Positions 44,004-55,816 of a stretch of DNA of 64,000 nucleotides are shown piece by piece (position 1 is the first letter of the stretch; each line of letters begins with the position of its first letter). The stretch is from Lota lota (Eukaryota; Chordata; Actinopteri; Gadiformes; Lotidae). Where the stretch lies: NCBI GenBank assembly GCA_026745465.1, contig JACYXH010000590.1:1-64000 (forward strand). The letters run 5' to 3'. Made by a program: the position numbers and the translations under genes. Below the pieces are notes generated by a model. It was not told the origin of the DNA. It saw only the letters and a program-made list of their open reading frames with translations, and searched no databases.

Positions 44004-44977
44004 CTGGAGAACTAATTCTAATTAACCAGCATATGAAATAAATCAACTACGGATATCCATTAGTCTTAGCCTCTTATTCGAGCCAGCCACCAGTCATTTA
44101 ATTTGCTACAACACAGTCCAAGTGTAAACTAGTGGAGCGAATGGCAGGTCGCGGTGGAGGGCCTTTATGAGAAATGGCTTTGCGTTATTTAATACAGCCA
44201 CGTTTTGAAGACGTGCTGCTGCCTGTCCCTAATCCATTGCACTGTTGCTCTTCTTCTTCTTCTTATAATTATTACTGCTGCTGTTCTATTTTTATATATT
44301 TTTTATATTTGTTTAAATTATATTGTGTTTTATAGATATTATAACTTCTTTCTACTGCTAGGCCGATGAGCCAGAACAAAATAATTGTACAGCCGAATAC
44401 TTGTATATGACATGTGACAATAAAGAATCGTGAATCACAATCTGAGACTGCACCATATCACTGTATGGAACATATCCAGTGGGTTCAGAGGTCAAATCAA
44501 AGTGCAGAGCGTCTGAATGACCAAGAGGGGAGCTATAAAGGTTCTGTTGGACCGGTCCTGTTCGGAACAAGAGGAGTACCATACGCTGTTGCATGGATTA
44601 TTGGTAAAGAAAAGAAACCCTTCAGATTCTGAAACCCTAAACCCTCTGAATACTGAATGGCATCACGTTACATTAGTTGTACACTTTACTGATTTTAATA
44701 AAAGAGCAAAAGGTGTGTGTACCTTTCTGAATACCTACCTGTAAAGGGTGTAACAAAGGAGGAACGACAAGAATCCAACCTAGCTTAATTGACTGATTTC
44801 TAATTGAAGAGAAATGAAGGAAGAAAATAACTAATTATAGAAACATAACCATTATAAATGATTCCATTACAGATACTGTTGGGATACAGAAAAAATGATT
44901 AGGTAAACAGAAAGATGATTAGATACAGAAAGACAGATGGAGAGAAAAAACAAACTGTGAGAGACAAGAAAAGAGAA
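44004..44977. other. Flank with a possible LINE tail
   Basis: 44220-44440 ends GTGACAATAAAGAATCGTGA, like the 3' ends of several fish non-LTR retrotransposons. The orientation would be plus. No coding part is seen. Confidence 0.35.
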
Positions 44978-45027
44978 AGGCCCAATGCGGTTGACATGGA
45001 GACACACATCGAAGACTGTAAGCTTCA
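44978..45027 (-). repeat. KLTVID module, copy 10
   Basis: CCTACAG acceptor. It reads KLTVFDVCLHVN with several changes, so it is the most divergent copy. A GA-rich tract (TC on the minus strand) at 45030-45345 precedes it. Confidence 0.55.
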
Positions 45028-45345
45028 CTGTAGGAGAGAGGGAGGAAAAGAGAGGGAGAGAGGGGGGAGGATAGAGCGAGAGAGAGGGAGGGAGAGGGAG
45101 AGAGGGGGGAGGATAGAGCGAGGGAGAGAGGGGAAGATAGAGTGAGGGAGAGGGAGAGAGGGAAGAGGATAGAACGAGAGAGAGGGAGAGAGAGGGGAGG
45201 ATAGAGCAAGAGAGAGAGGGGAGGATAAAGCGAGAGAGAGAGGTAGAGAGGGGAGGATAGAGCGAGAGAGGGAAAGGGAGAAAGAGGGAGAGAGGGAAGA
45301 GGATAGAGCGAAAGTGAGGGAGAGGGAGAGAGGGGGGAGGATAGA
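45028..45345. repeat. GA-rich tract with GGATAGAGCGAGAGA units
   Basis: Imperfect 25-40-base units of GAGAGAGGGGAGGATAGAGC. The serine/leucine/proline-rich frames on the minus strand are compositional. Confidence 0.9.
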
Positions 45346-45855
45346 GAATGTTCACTGTTTTCTTCTCAACACCATTTATATCATTTATTGCTACTTTAAT
45401 TTACAGTTTCATTCATGTAGAAATGTTTCAAGGATCCATTTTGATAATGTGATAAACTAGTCTATATTTCTGTTTCTGAAAAATGAATAACATGTTACAG
45501 TGTTTTTCAGATTTTAATAAAAAGTACACTTGACAAACTTCCAAGTCTGCCTGAATACATGAAATCACAGCAACATAACTAGCAGTTCAAAACACCAACA
45601 CATCAAAACACACTCACCCTCACCCACATGAAGACTGATGTCTACATGAATAGGAGTGACAGAGAGACTCCAATTCATAAGTGTGATGTCAATGGTGACA
45701 TCACATTCATGGGAACATAACAATGGGTTTTTTGTTTAAAAAGAAAATTTCTGCACAAAATCCAACTGTAGCAGGTGGCCCTGCAACAATCATGAGAATA
45801 TCTCATTCAGATAGAATAATGTGTGTGTGTGTGTGCCTGTGTGTATGTGTGTGTG

Positions 45856-45887
<32 letters not shown>

Positions 45888-46059
45888 CACCTTGCCTTGG
45901 CCCTTCTCTGAATACCTGCCTGTAAAGGCAACAATATGAGGAAGTAAAAAACACAAGAAGAATCCAAGTCAACAAGATGACTCATTTAAGAGAAATGAAT
46001 GAAGAAAATAACCCTGCCTATCATATAATCACATGCCAGTACAAATATGCTTACCCTTA
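45346..46059. other. Intergenic, (GT)n at 45820-45888
   Basis: No gene supported. The GT microsatellite is the only clear structure. Confidence 0.6.
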
Positions 46060-46235
46060 CTCTGATTATTCTGTACTCTGAGTATTCTGTACTCTGAATA
46101 TTCTGTACTCTGAGTATTCTGTACACTTGAGTGTTCTGTAGTCTGAGTATTCTGTCCTGAGTATTCTGTACTCTGAGGACACTGTACTCAGTACTCTGTG
46201 CTCTGAGTGCACTATACTCAGTACTCTGCTCTTCT
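46060..46235. repeat. Short tandem repeat, about 15-17-bp unit
   Basis: About ten imperfect copies of GTACTCTGAGTATTCT. Confidence 0.9.
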
Positions 46236-47886
46236 GAAAAGAAAAATCATACAACCTATACAACATATACAACCATTGTATAGATTCTACTGATTTATAT
46301 GTTTACACTGAAGCAAAAAGTGGTCATATAAACAAGATGCTAATGGTAAGTCATTAAAGGATGGAGGAGGATTCTACATAGAGGTGTTCAGTAGAAACAG
46401 AGTAGATGAGGCATATTCTACTTCATGTGTTTCTATTCCTTATGTTTATCAGTCTCTTTATTGATAACATGGTATCTATGTTCCTGTTGATCAAACTGTA
46501 AAGAAGGAGCTGCATCAGTGACTTAGTGTCTCTACATGGTGGTTGAACTGTCAAGTGTTTCTTTGTTTTTCTCTGAGCTTCTACACATCAGAGCTCTCTG
46601 GCCATCGTTCATATTTTAATAGAGTAATTATATAAATCACTGAGTGAGGTCATGGATCAGCAGCCTATAAGAGGTTAGTCTGAGAGGAGCATAAACTGGG
46701 AGGGGAACTGGTCCAACTGGTTGGTTCACAAAGATCATTTCCTTGTTATAAGTCTGACGGTTTGGTGTTGCTCACTTCATTACAGCAGGAAGAAGACTAA
46801 GGTACTGTACTCAACTCTGTGATATATCATAAATATGCATAACTTTGAATTGTATCAATAGGTTGATGGTTAGGATTAGTTTTCTGTAAAAACACACGGT
46901 TGAAAACTTTAGTAAGTAAATGGATGCATTGCTATTGTCAACATTACTTTTGAATAATTTAGAAGATTCTTGCTCTATAGGATGCTACAGGTTAGACTGT
47001 GGACATTGGGGATCGAACCCCGAACCTTTCAGCTTGGAGTCAAGCATCAAGTTGAGGTTTAAATACTTAAAACCTCAACCTTTTCTCATGATTTGGGATT
47101 TGTGACAAATCACAAGTGTGCTTGGTGACTTTAAAGGTACTTAGGAAGTAATGTACAGTTGTTATATTTAAAGTACAGTATAATGATTAATATTATTATT
47201 ATCAGGAAGACGGCCATCTTGGTTAGTGAAGGTGTTTAAACATCATATTGTACTGAGTCTTGTTCTCTGTGGGCCTGCATTACAAATCTGGTTGTGATGT
47301 CATATGACATGAGGAAGTCCATATATGGTCATGCCTTCAGAGCTGTTTAACCAGCACAGGGAACAGTAGGTATGATATCCGCATGGTGAACTTGATCTTG
47401 ATCAGACACATGTGAACCCCTTAGAAACCTTCTGTGTGAAATGATGAATAGTTATTACATAGTTATTAGAAATGTCTGGGCAGCATCTCCACATCTTTCC
47501 CTTATTGAGAATGAGCATCATGTTTATCTGGTAAGCTGCTGCTCATTAAGCCTAGGGCCTTTCTGATGACCTGCCTAGAAGGGGTGTAACAAAACATGAA
47601 GGAAACCACACGATAAGAATCCAACCCGACTACATTCAGATCAATACCTCAGTCTAGGAGAATTCAAGGGGTGTGTGTTGTGTGTAAGAGTGAGCGCTGT
47701 AGGCATCACGTCACCACAGATACTAATCGGCCTGAGGTTTTAAATACACTGTGGCACTTGCGGCAGTTTCCTGATTGCTCTTCTGAAAATAGAAATCATC
47801 CATTGTATTGATTCTATTGATTTATATGTTTACATCAACGCTTAGTAAGTGTTCATATAAACAAGACACTAACCTGTCTTTAAAGG
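46236..47886. other. NLR 5' region with leader copy 1
   Basis: 46690-46800 (GGTCCAACTGGTTGGTTCAC ... AAGAAGACTAAGGTACT) is a leader-exon-like block repeated at 49433-49545 and 55245-55350. 46980-47035 holds a tRNA-like B box in reverse (GGGATCGAACCCC), probably a SINE piece. 46366-46395 is a single, stop-containing relative of the 60-bp repeat that follows. Confidence 0.5.
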
Positions 47887-48657
47887 ATGGAGGAGGATTC
47901 TACATGGAGGTGTTCAGTAGTGTGTGAGCAGACAGAGCTCAGACAGCTAGAGGAGGATTCTACATGGAGGTGTTCAGTAGTGTGTGAGCAGACAGAGCTC
48001 AGACAGCTAGAGGAGGATTCTACATGGAGGTGTTCAGTAGTATGTGAGCAGACAGAGCTCAGACAGCTAGAGGAGGATTCTACATGGAGGTGGTCAGTAG
48101 TGTGTGAGCAGACAGAGCTCAGACAGCTAGAGGAGGATTCTACATGGAGGTGTTCAGTAGCGTGTGAGCAGACAGAGCTCAGACAGCTGGAGGATGATTC
48201 TACATGGAGGTGTTCAGTAGTGTGTGAGCAGACAGAGCTCAGACAGCTAGAGGAGGATTCTACTTGGAGGTGTTCAGTAGTGTGTGAGCAGACAGAGCTC
48301 AGACAGCTAGAGGAGGATTCTACATGGAGGTGTTCAGTAGTGTGTGAGCAGACAGAGCTCAGACACCTAGAGGAGGATTCTACATGGAGGTGTTCAGTAG
48401 TGTGTGAGCAGACAGAGCTCAGACAGCTAGAGGAGGATTCTACATGGAGGTGTTCAGTAGTGTGTGAGCAGACAGAGCTCAGACAGCTAGAGGAGGATTC
48501 TACATGGAGGTGTTCAGTAGTGTGTGAGCAGACAGAGCTCAGACAGCTAGAGGAGGTGTTATGTTCCTGTTCATTATACTGTATAGAAGGAGCTGCATCA
48601 GTGATGTGTCTCTACATGCTGTTTGAACTATCAAGTGTTCCTTTGTTTTTCTCTTAG
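47887..48657 (+). repeat. 60-bp tandem repeat (11 copies) that keeps a 256-codon frame open
   Basis: Each 60-bp unit encodes a 20-residue repeat EEDSTWRCSVVCEQTELRQL. The frame begins with ATG at 47887, stays open through all copies and ends in a hydrophobic tail (MLFELSSVPLFFS). The unit length is a multiple of three, so one open unit gives an open array. Substitutions include silent ones (GTG to GTA, ACA to ACT) and missense ones (C to W, V to A, E to D, Q to H). No family is recognised, and no splice sites or promoter are evident. I list it as a repeat. Translation is unproven. Confidence 0.7.
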
Positions 48658-49724
48658 CTTGTAGACATCAGAGCTCTCTGTCTATCGTTCATATTTTAAG
48701 AAAAGGATCATTCTTCATTACTGAGGGAAGTCATGGAACAGCAGCCTATAAGTGGTTAGTCTTCATCACTGAGTAGATCCCAACAAACCAAATGTAGGAC
48801 AAAGAGTATGTTTGTGTGGGACAATGTGGGTCACATTACCAATGTGGAGAGCTAGTCTAAAATGTGTCTTTCTACCTTAAGAAATAAACATTCTCATGTT
48901 GCTTCACATCATATTCCCCCGTGGGACGTTGACAAAAACAAACTCTGAGAATCGCCTTGCACCGGCTTTACCCAGTTCTAAGGAGTTTCACAGTCTTTTT
49001 TGTAAGTGCATTTCATTTTCTTTGTGGTAGTTTCCAACATATTCCGCCTAAATCTGCACAGCTTGTGACTTTGTGGTGACTCCATGTTCCGCGTTGGGTG
49101 GAGCGTAGCAGGCAGCAAAGACGGTGACAGGTTCACCTGCACTCGACACACATGTGTGCTCAGTTTGATTGACATCAAACACCCCCCGTGATGACAGCCT
49201 TCCCTGCCTTCTTCACAGCCATTGGCTAAAATCCAGATTTTAGAAAAGTGTCTGTTCTGCAGTGGTTTGACTTTTGAAAGCTAGAGCCAATCAAAATGCG
49301 GGACATTCTCTCAATATGTTGGAGGCGGGACAAGAGATATAAATGCTGTGCAGTCCTGCATCGAGCAGGACACCTGGCACCTACAGTGAAGGCATGGAAA
49401 GGCAGCATTTAAGAGGTTAGTCTGAGAGGAGTGTAAACTGGGAAGGGAACTGGTCCAACTGGTTGGTTCACAACATAATTTCTTTGTTATAAGTCAGACG
49501 GTTTGGTGTGGCTCACTTCATTACAGCAGGAAGAAGACTAAGGTACTTAGTACTCAACTCTGATTCGTGATGTATCAGAAATATGCATCAGTTTGAATCT
49601 TATCAGTAGGTTGATGGTTCGTTTTTTGTAAAAACACACGGTTAAAAATGTTAGTAAATAAATGGTTGCATTGCTGTTTGTCAAAACGACTATTCTTTAT
49701 CCAAAGTGACTGATAGTGAATTCA
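48658..49724. other. NLR 5' region with leader copy 2
   Basis: 49433-49545 is the second leader-like block, ending GAAGAAGACTAAG/GTACTT. AGCAGCCTATAAG-type sequence occurs at 48733 and a related form near 49400. No coding exon is supported. Confidence 0.5.
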
Positions 49725-50505
49725 GATACAGGTCATTAAGGGGTTAGACAGCACAGAGACAGGTCATTAAGGAGCAGGTGGGGGTTAGACAGTACAGAGA
49801 CAAGTCATTAAGGAGCAGGTAGGGGTTAGACAGTACAGAGACAGGTCATTAAGGAGTAGGTAGGGGTTAGACAGTACAGAGACAGGTCATTAAGGAGCAG
49901 GTAGGGGTTAGACAGTACAGAGACAGGTCACTAAGGAGCAGGTAGGGGTTAGACAGTACAGAGACAGGTCATTAAGGAGCAGGTAGGGGTTAGACAGTAC
50001 AGAGACAGGTCATTAAGGAGCAGGTAGGGGTTAGACAGCACAGAGACAGGTCATTAAGGAACAGGTAGGGGTTAGACAGTACAAAGACAGGTCATTAAGG
50101 AGCAGGTAAGGGTTAGACAGTACACAGACAGGTCATTAAGGAGCAGGTAGGGGTTAGACAGTACAGAGACAGGTGATTAAGGAGCAGGTAGGGGTAAGAC
50201 AGTACAGAGACAGGTGATTAAGGAGCAGGTAGGGGTTAGACAGTACAGAGACAGGTCATTAAGGAGCAGGTAGGGGTTAGACAGTACAGAGACAGTTCAT
50301 TAAGGAGCAGGTAGGGGTTAGACAGTACAGAGACAGGTCATTAAGGAGCAGGTAGGGGTTAGACAGTACAGAGACAGGTCATTAAGGAGCAGGTAGGGGT
50401 TAGATAGTACAGAGACAGGTCATTAATGAGCAGGGAGGGGTTAGACAGTACAGAGACAGGTCATTAATGAGCAGGGAGGGGTTAGACAGTACAGAGACGG
50501 GTTGT
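49725..50505. repeat. Minisatellite, 41-bp unit, about 19 copies
   Basis: The unit contains GACAGGTCATTAAGGAGCAG and GTAGGGGTTAGACAGTACA. It begins right after TTTATCCAAAGTGACTGATA, a SINE/LINE tail motif, so the array probably grew from a retroposon fragment. Confidence 0.95.
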
Positions 50506-51290
50506 AACAAAGTCCTTTACTGCATGCCAACTATGTGGCTGCCACACTCCACTTAGCTGACTTTTATTAGGATCCTCCAGACAAGGATACAGTGTGGTGT
50601 TCAGTCTCCTTCCTTATTTGCTCTGTCTTCCACACTGATGAGACCAGCAGCTCAATCTTTACTCTCAGAACCTTTAGAACCATGTTAATTAACGTACCGT
50701 TTAGTGAGGTCAGTTTGGTTGTGTTGTGGACTTTTATTGTGAAGTTTCAGTCTGTACTGTAGTGAGGTCAGTTTGGTTCATGTTGTGGACTTTTATTGTG
50801 GACTTTTATTGGTAACATTAGTTACTTATTGATGGTTTTATGTCTGTCCATAACTGTTTAGCACACTGATCTATAGACTATTGATGCTCTAGTGACTATG
50901 ATCTACTGGAAGAGATAGTTCAGTGTTTCAGAAGTTGAAGGAGAAATAAAGAATTGTTCTTATAATGATAGGTATGTGATCTAGACATATATAGTGATAG
51001 AGTGTATGAGATCTAGACATAGATAGTGATAAAATGTGTGTGTATGAGATCTAGACATAGATAGTGACAGAGTGTGTATGTGATATAGCCATATATCGTG
51101 ATAGAGTGTATATTAGTGATCTAGACAAGATAGTGATAGAGTGTGTATGTATGAGATGTCGACATAGATAGTGATGGAGTGTGTGTGTATATCAGGCAGG
51201 AGGAGGATAGGAAGTCTTCATTGCAGTAATTTCTCGTTCAGTATTTAAATAGAATCCACAGAAACAATATATAGTTGTGTTTGTGTCCAG
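50506..51290. other. NLR upstream or intron sequence with short repeats
   Basis: 50506-50600 recurs in altered form at 57020-57130. 50950-51185 has about five copies of a GATCTAGACATAGATAGTGA unit. No gene seen. Confidence 0.5.
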
Positions 51291-51385
51291 GTCTCCAGTC
51301 TACTATGAATGAGGAGAGAGAGGAGGGGTCCCACCTCTAAAACCACTCTGTCTGGGGAACATGGCCACCAGAGCAAAGCTAAGAG
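51291..51385 (+). pseudogene. NLR N-terminal exon with one base missing
   Basis: Between a TGTGTCCAG acceptor and an AAGAG/GTAAGA donor lies ATG (51305) and MNEEREEG, then later, in another frame, TTLSGEHGHQSKAKR. This short acidic-basic leader is typical of fish NLRC3-like proteins. One G is missing in the GGGG run near 51327, giving a stop four codons on. With the usual extra base the exon would end in phase 1 and fit the CARD exon. It may be a lesion or a sequencing error. A second relic of the acceptor context lies at 57000-57023. Confidence 0.6.
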
Positions 51386-53646
51386 GTAAGAAGAGGATCT
51401 CTCACTGTCTGTGACTGTTGTCCATCTCAGAGCTCAGCAGTGATATATCATGACTCCATCATTAGTCTGAGTAAAAGGTGTGTGTGTCTTGTGTTGAAGC
51501 CCAGAGCAGCAGGAGAGATCAGACTCCCCTGGACTAAGTTGTCCTAAGTATTGATTAGAGATTAATATTAGGGCTGTAGTCAACCAAATAAAAATCTTAG
51601 ATTGACTTGAATTCAACCAACTCTACGACCAATTGATTGGTCGATGACGAAAAAATGATAATAAGGAAATCTCTAGATCATTTAATTGCAGTGCCACAGT
51701 GCACTCTACTCTACCTGCTGGCATAAATATCACATAAGGGCTGTTTGGTTGAAGTCTGTGTCTTTCGGATCCACTCGGTCTGACTCGGTTACAGCAGAGC
51801 TTCAATGTAAAGCGGGTCACACACCAGACGAACCACTGAGCGCCGCGTCGGGCAGCGTCGCTTATAGCGACACATGTCTGAAGAATGGGTTTTAGTTTTT
51901 GTTCTGTGTTTAATAGAATGGGTCCCAATGGATGCCGCTGAGATTCATGCCAAGGTGCCAATTCTGATATGTTCACACTCAAGCCAATAGAGCGTTAAAC
52001 ACCAAAGTTACCAGAGCATCGCAGACAACATTAAAAAATAAAAACATACTTACTGTATGCCTTACGATTTTAGCTGATATTCCTACGTACTTTCACTTAC
52101 TTTACACTTTGCATACTTTTTTGTCGTCCTTTTTAACAAAATGCTGCCAGACTGATGACTTCTTTGGAATCAATTAGTTTGGAGCAGAGTAAATGTTCAG
52201 TGAGTTAGGACTAGCAGTCCTGCTTAAGGGCGTGTTCAATGTTGTGAAACCGGGGTGTTTTGACCTCTTGTCTTATAAGTCTTATAGTCTATTAAACCAT
52301 ATGATTATTAATACAGAAATAAGGGAGCCGTCAACATCATTTTTTTAATAATTAATGTTAGTTCTAATACAATAGCCAACACTCAAACATGGAATTCATC
52401 AGTCTGCATTTGTCCCTCCCACCCCCGAAAAGAATGGATTAAGAAGTGTTTTTGTCAACGACATTTGTGTTTTTCATTGCAGCCTGCAATTTAAAAAATG
52501 AAAACCAATGCAAGGCGAAAAGTATAAAGATACCAGCAAGTCATGAGAGGGTACCTCAAAACCCCTTTGTAGGTCTCTGTATCGCGTTTGGAACAAAAGC
52601 CCATCTACATATTAAAGTGATAGGAAATAGTATTATTCTCAACAGTAAATTGATGATGATGGTTTATCTGCATGCATGAAACAGACGTCATATAAATTCG
52701 TAATGGGAAGAAATATTCTAACCAATAAAGAATCTGCAAGTAGCCTTAAGGAAGTGTGTGAGTGTAACGGGTTATTATAAATATTGTCTTGGTATTTGCG
52801 GTTCGCTTTTGGTCTCTTTTGGCCTATGCTGCAAGCTGTTAGTTCGGTTGGGCATTCATTGATTAGCAGCGGAATGAACGTTGCACTTGTCGCACTCGTG
52901 AAATGCAATCGTTAAATGCTAGGTCAAAGTGAATACGTTTTCCGATATAAATTGTATACGTAACCCTTTAGAATAGATATGGTTAAATTTAAATGATATG
53001 GTGTTTAATAAAATGTTATTGTAAACATTTGTTATAAATGTGTATTAGTTATTTGTATTTGAGCTAATGACGATGTCAAAGCTGTTAGCTCATTTCTGTG
53101 TCGTGTACATATCTATTTTAAGTTATTGTGTAAGTCATTTATGTTTATGCATATATATATATATAGCACTTGTTAATGCTACACAGTGAGACAGGCAGAC
53201 GGCTGTTCATTTGATTTTCTTTCATTACAGAATAAAACAATGAACACGATGATGGATGCAGAGTGATTTTTAAAAACAACGCAGAAGAGAACTGTTGCAT
53301 GAGGGAAAAACGAAAGTATATGGAATCGGCGCTGAGCCAAGTTACGATAAACTATGGAAGGTAAGCTGTGTTTATCTTAATGCGTAAGGGGCAACAGTTG
53401 ACTTTTGAACATGCCTGGTCTACTGTATACTGTGTACTGATACACATGTTTTTAATTATTGATCTGAACTGGAAACGATATTTAAACTAACGATCAAGGT
53501 CGTTGTACATTTTATTTTTTATGTTGTTAGGGACCAAGTTGGTGCGTCAAACGGTTTTATATCTACCCCAATAAAGAAGACTTTAATTAATCAACTATCT
53601 TGTTTGCACGCTGTCATTTTATCTTGCCTTTTGATTTGTCTTCCAG
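51386..53646 (+). other. NLR intron
   Basis: A 160-base block at 52480-52620 recurs at 56050-56155 (ACCAGCAAGTCATGAGA). 51690-51890 has a GC-richer segment. (AT)n lies near 53150. No exon supported. Confidence 0.55.
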
Positions 53647-53928
53647 GGGAGCTGAAGAGGATCCGTTCTGAATTGGTGCAGAGAGTTTCAAACCCAGTTA
53701 TCAAAGGTCTCCTGGATTACCTTTTGCATCATAAAGTGTTGAGTACTGAGGAACATGACTTTGTGATGGAGAACCAGACAAACACAGCGGACCGAGCACG
53801 TTGTCTGATCGACATGGTGATCCGGAAAGGGGACAGAGCAAGTCAGATGATGATTGATAGTATGAAGGATAGGGACCCAGAATTATGCATCACCCTGGGT
53901 CTGATCTCTTCTCCTGCTGCTCATGTCG
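53647..53928 (+). CDS. CARD-domain exon of the NLR gene
   Basis: The exon runs from a CTTCCAG acceptor (phase 1) to a GTGAGT donor (phase 1), 282 nt. It encodes GELKRIRSELVQRVS, IKGLLDYLLHHKVLS, EEHDFVMENQTNTADRARCL and MVIRKGDRASQMMIDSM, ending DPELCITLGL. This is a CARD of the caspase-1/ASC type (six-helix death fold for homotypic recruitment of inflammasome partners). Placed before FISNA-NACHT, it suggests a CARD-containing NLR that could engage ASC or caspase-1. Open, with clean borders. Confidence 0.9.
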
Positions 53929-54193
53929 GTGAGTTGTAACTATTAATGTTTTTCTTAAGAAATTGTCACTGCCAACTTTGTTTTGTCAAGACATTACATT
54001 TATTTAGCAGACAAAGTAATTGTTGAACACTTGTTTAGAATAGGACCTCCTGCCTGTGCTAGTACATGTGTACTAAGCTGTTCTTCTCTGTAAAGTCATT
54101 GTTGAACACATGTTTAGAATAGGACCTCCTGCCTGTGCTAGTACATGTGTACTAAGCTGCTCCCCTCAGGATGGGGATAGGATCAAAGATATC
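53929..54193 (+). other. Intron with a 75-bp direct duplication
   Basis: GTTGAACACTTGTTTAGAAT and its continuation occur twice (about 54022 and 54102). A TTTATTTAGCAGACAAAG tail motif near 54000 suggests a SINE remnant. Confidence 0.6.
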
Positions 54194-54840
54194 TGTTAGG
54201 GGAGAGGAGCGAGTGGACCCAAATGCACAACACAGACACACTGACATGGGGTAAATACTACAAGGGCTTTACTGAGGAGAACCAAAGAGTAAGGCTGGAA
54301 ACAGGAGGACGAGGTGAGGGGCTTGATAGCAGGCGGGTAGTCAGGCAGGCGAGGGTTTGGCAACAGACAGGTAGTCAGGCAGGCGAGGGTTCGGCAACAG
54401 ACAGGTAGTCAAGCAGGGAAGGGTTCGGTAACGGTCGGGTAGTCGGGCAGTCAAGGGTTCAGCAACGGTCGGGTAGTCAGGCAAGCGAGGGTTCAGCAAA
54501 GAGCAAGTAGTCAGGCAGGCGAGGGTTCTGCAACGGTCGGGTAGTCAGGCAGGCGAGGGTTTGGCGATGGGCAGGTAGTCGGACAGGCTAAACAAAGGGA
54601 GAAGACAGTTTAGTGCAAGCAATTGACACTATGGTAATCTGAACACGAGGAAGGGCCAGGGACGAGGTACTGACTGTGAAGTGTAAACAACGATCTAGCG
54701 ATGACTGCTTGGAGATCCGGGGTTGATATAGTGAGTGCTAATGAAAACTGCTGGCCGGTGTGCAGACAGAGGGAGATGAATGGATGACGTAGATGAAAGA
54801 CAATGGCCACCGCTAGGTAGCAGAAGGGGACGGCTTGACA
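54194..54840 (-). mobile_element. Solo LTR with 5-bp target duplication
   Basis: 647 bp, TGTTAGGGG to GGCTTGACA, flanked by ATATC on both sides (54189-54193 and 54841-54845). 54325-54590 is expanded into about seven copies of a 35-base unit with GGTAGTCAGGCAGGCGAGGG. Same broad family as 6354 and 36261 (shared CTAGGTGG-type end on the minus strand). Confidence 0.85.
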
Positions 54841-55039
54841 ATATCAGATGGGTCTTCAAAAGGTTAAATATTTACAAGATCAAACTAATTATTTACATAT
54901 TTACAAGATCAAACAAATTATTTACATATTTACACGATATGAACACCCTCATCCAGAGATCCAGAGAGAAAGACTGAGAGACAAACAAACTTTTTCGGAG
55001 AAGAATCAGAGAATATCTTTTTCTGTGCTGTGCGTATGT

Positions 55040-55155
55040 ATTATATTTGCATGAGTGAAGGCGCTTATCGTATAGTCACTATACGATAAGCGCCATCACT
55101 CTGGTCTCATGCAAATATAATGGAGTATAGTGGTGCACTATACTTTAGTGCACCA
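55040..55155. repeat. Two adjacent perfect hairpins
   Basis: GGCGCTTATCGTATAG at 55060-55075 and its exact complement at 55079-55094 have a 3-nt loop, with outer imperfect pairing out to about 55040 and 55121 around TTTGCATGAG. A second hairpin GTGGTGCACTA/TAGTGCACCAC lies at about 55130-55156. Intronic, with no known RNA family recognised. Confidence 0.9.
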
Positions 55156-55750
55156 CTTTCTCCCGCTTCGAAAAATGCCAATCTAGAGAAAGTTTCAGAG
55201 TCAACGTAAAAAGTCACTAAATCTAGTGAGAAGGTCGCTAAGCAACACTGAGGGGAACTGGACAAACTGATTGGTTATCGACATCATGCTTTCATTGTTA
55301 CAGAGCTGGACGGTTTGGTGCTGCACACTTTTACAGCAGGAAGAAGAAGACTAAGATACTGCACTGATCCGTGATATATCATAATTATGTAGCTATCAAT
55401 TATATATAATATATCATTAGGTTGATTGATAATTTGTTGTATACACATTCGGTTCAAATCGTTATTAAAAAGGCTACATTTTGTTAATGTTTAAACTGTT
55501 GCCTACTTGAAACCTCTCACTCTTATGTGAGAGCTGTTCTGAGAGCTGCTCTGAAAAGAGCTGCTCTGAGCGCTTATTATTATTATTATTATTGTTGAAT
55601 GTTAGTTACACCTTGTTACTAATTAAATGTAGGTCTTAGTTAAATTGTATAATGTTTATTTGTACAGTGTACAATGTAGTAGAATGACATAGGAATTAAT
55701 GCTGTGGTGTAACATTATGGATTGACTGTATGTTTGAACACTGCCTGCAG
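55156..55750 (+). other. Intron with leader-like copy 3
   Basis: 55245-55350 repeats the leader block of 46690 and 49433 (CAGCAGGAAGAAGAAGACTA), suggesting partial tandem duplication of the NLR 5' end. Confidence 0.5.
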
Positions 55751-55816
55751 GACAAGCAACATCCAGAACCACATATAGCACTCCAGCTACCTCCAGTGAA
55801 ACACAGCCTGCAGAAG
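55751..55816 (+). CDS. NLR linker exon, Ser/Thr-rich
   Basis: 66 nt between CTGCAG and GTGATT, phase 1 at both ends. It encodes QATSRTTYSTPATSSETQPAE. It joins the CARD and NACHT exons in frame and probably forms a flexible linker. Confidence 0.75.

Noticed and set aside
44358..44632. Possible exon around 44.4-44.6 kb
   Set aside because: Short frames on both strands with no recognisable family; next to a LINE-like tail.
46980..47035. tRNA gene on the minus strand
   Set aside because: A B-box-like sequence is present but acceptor and D arms do not form; more likely a SINE fragment.
47887..48554. CRISPR-like array of regular 60-bp units
   Set aside because: Units are contiguous with no unique spacers, and the genome is vertebrate; it is a minisatellite. 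The 41-bp and 88-bp arrays were rejected for the same reason.
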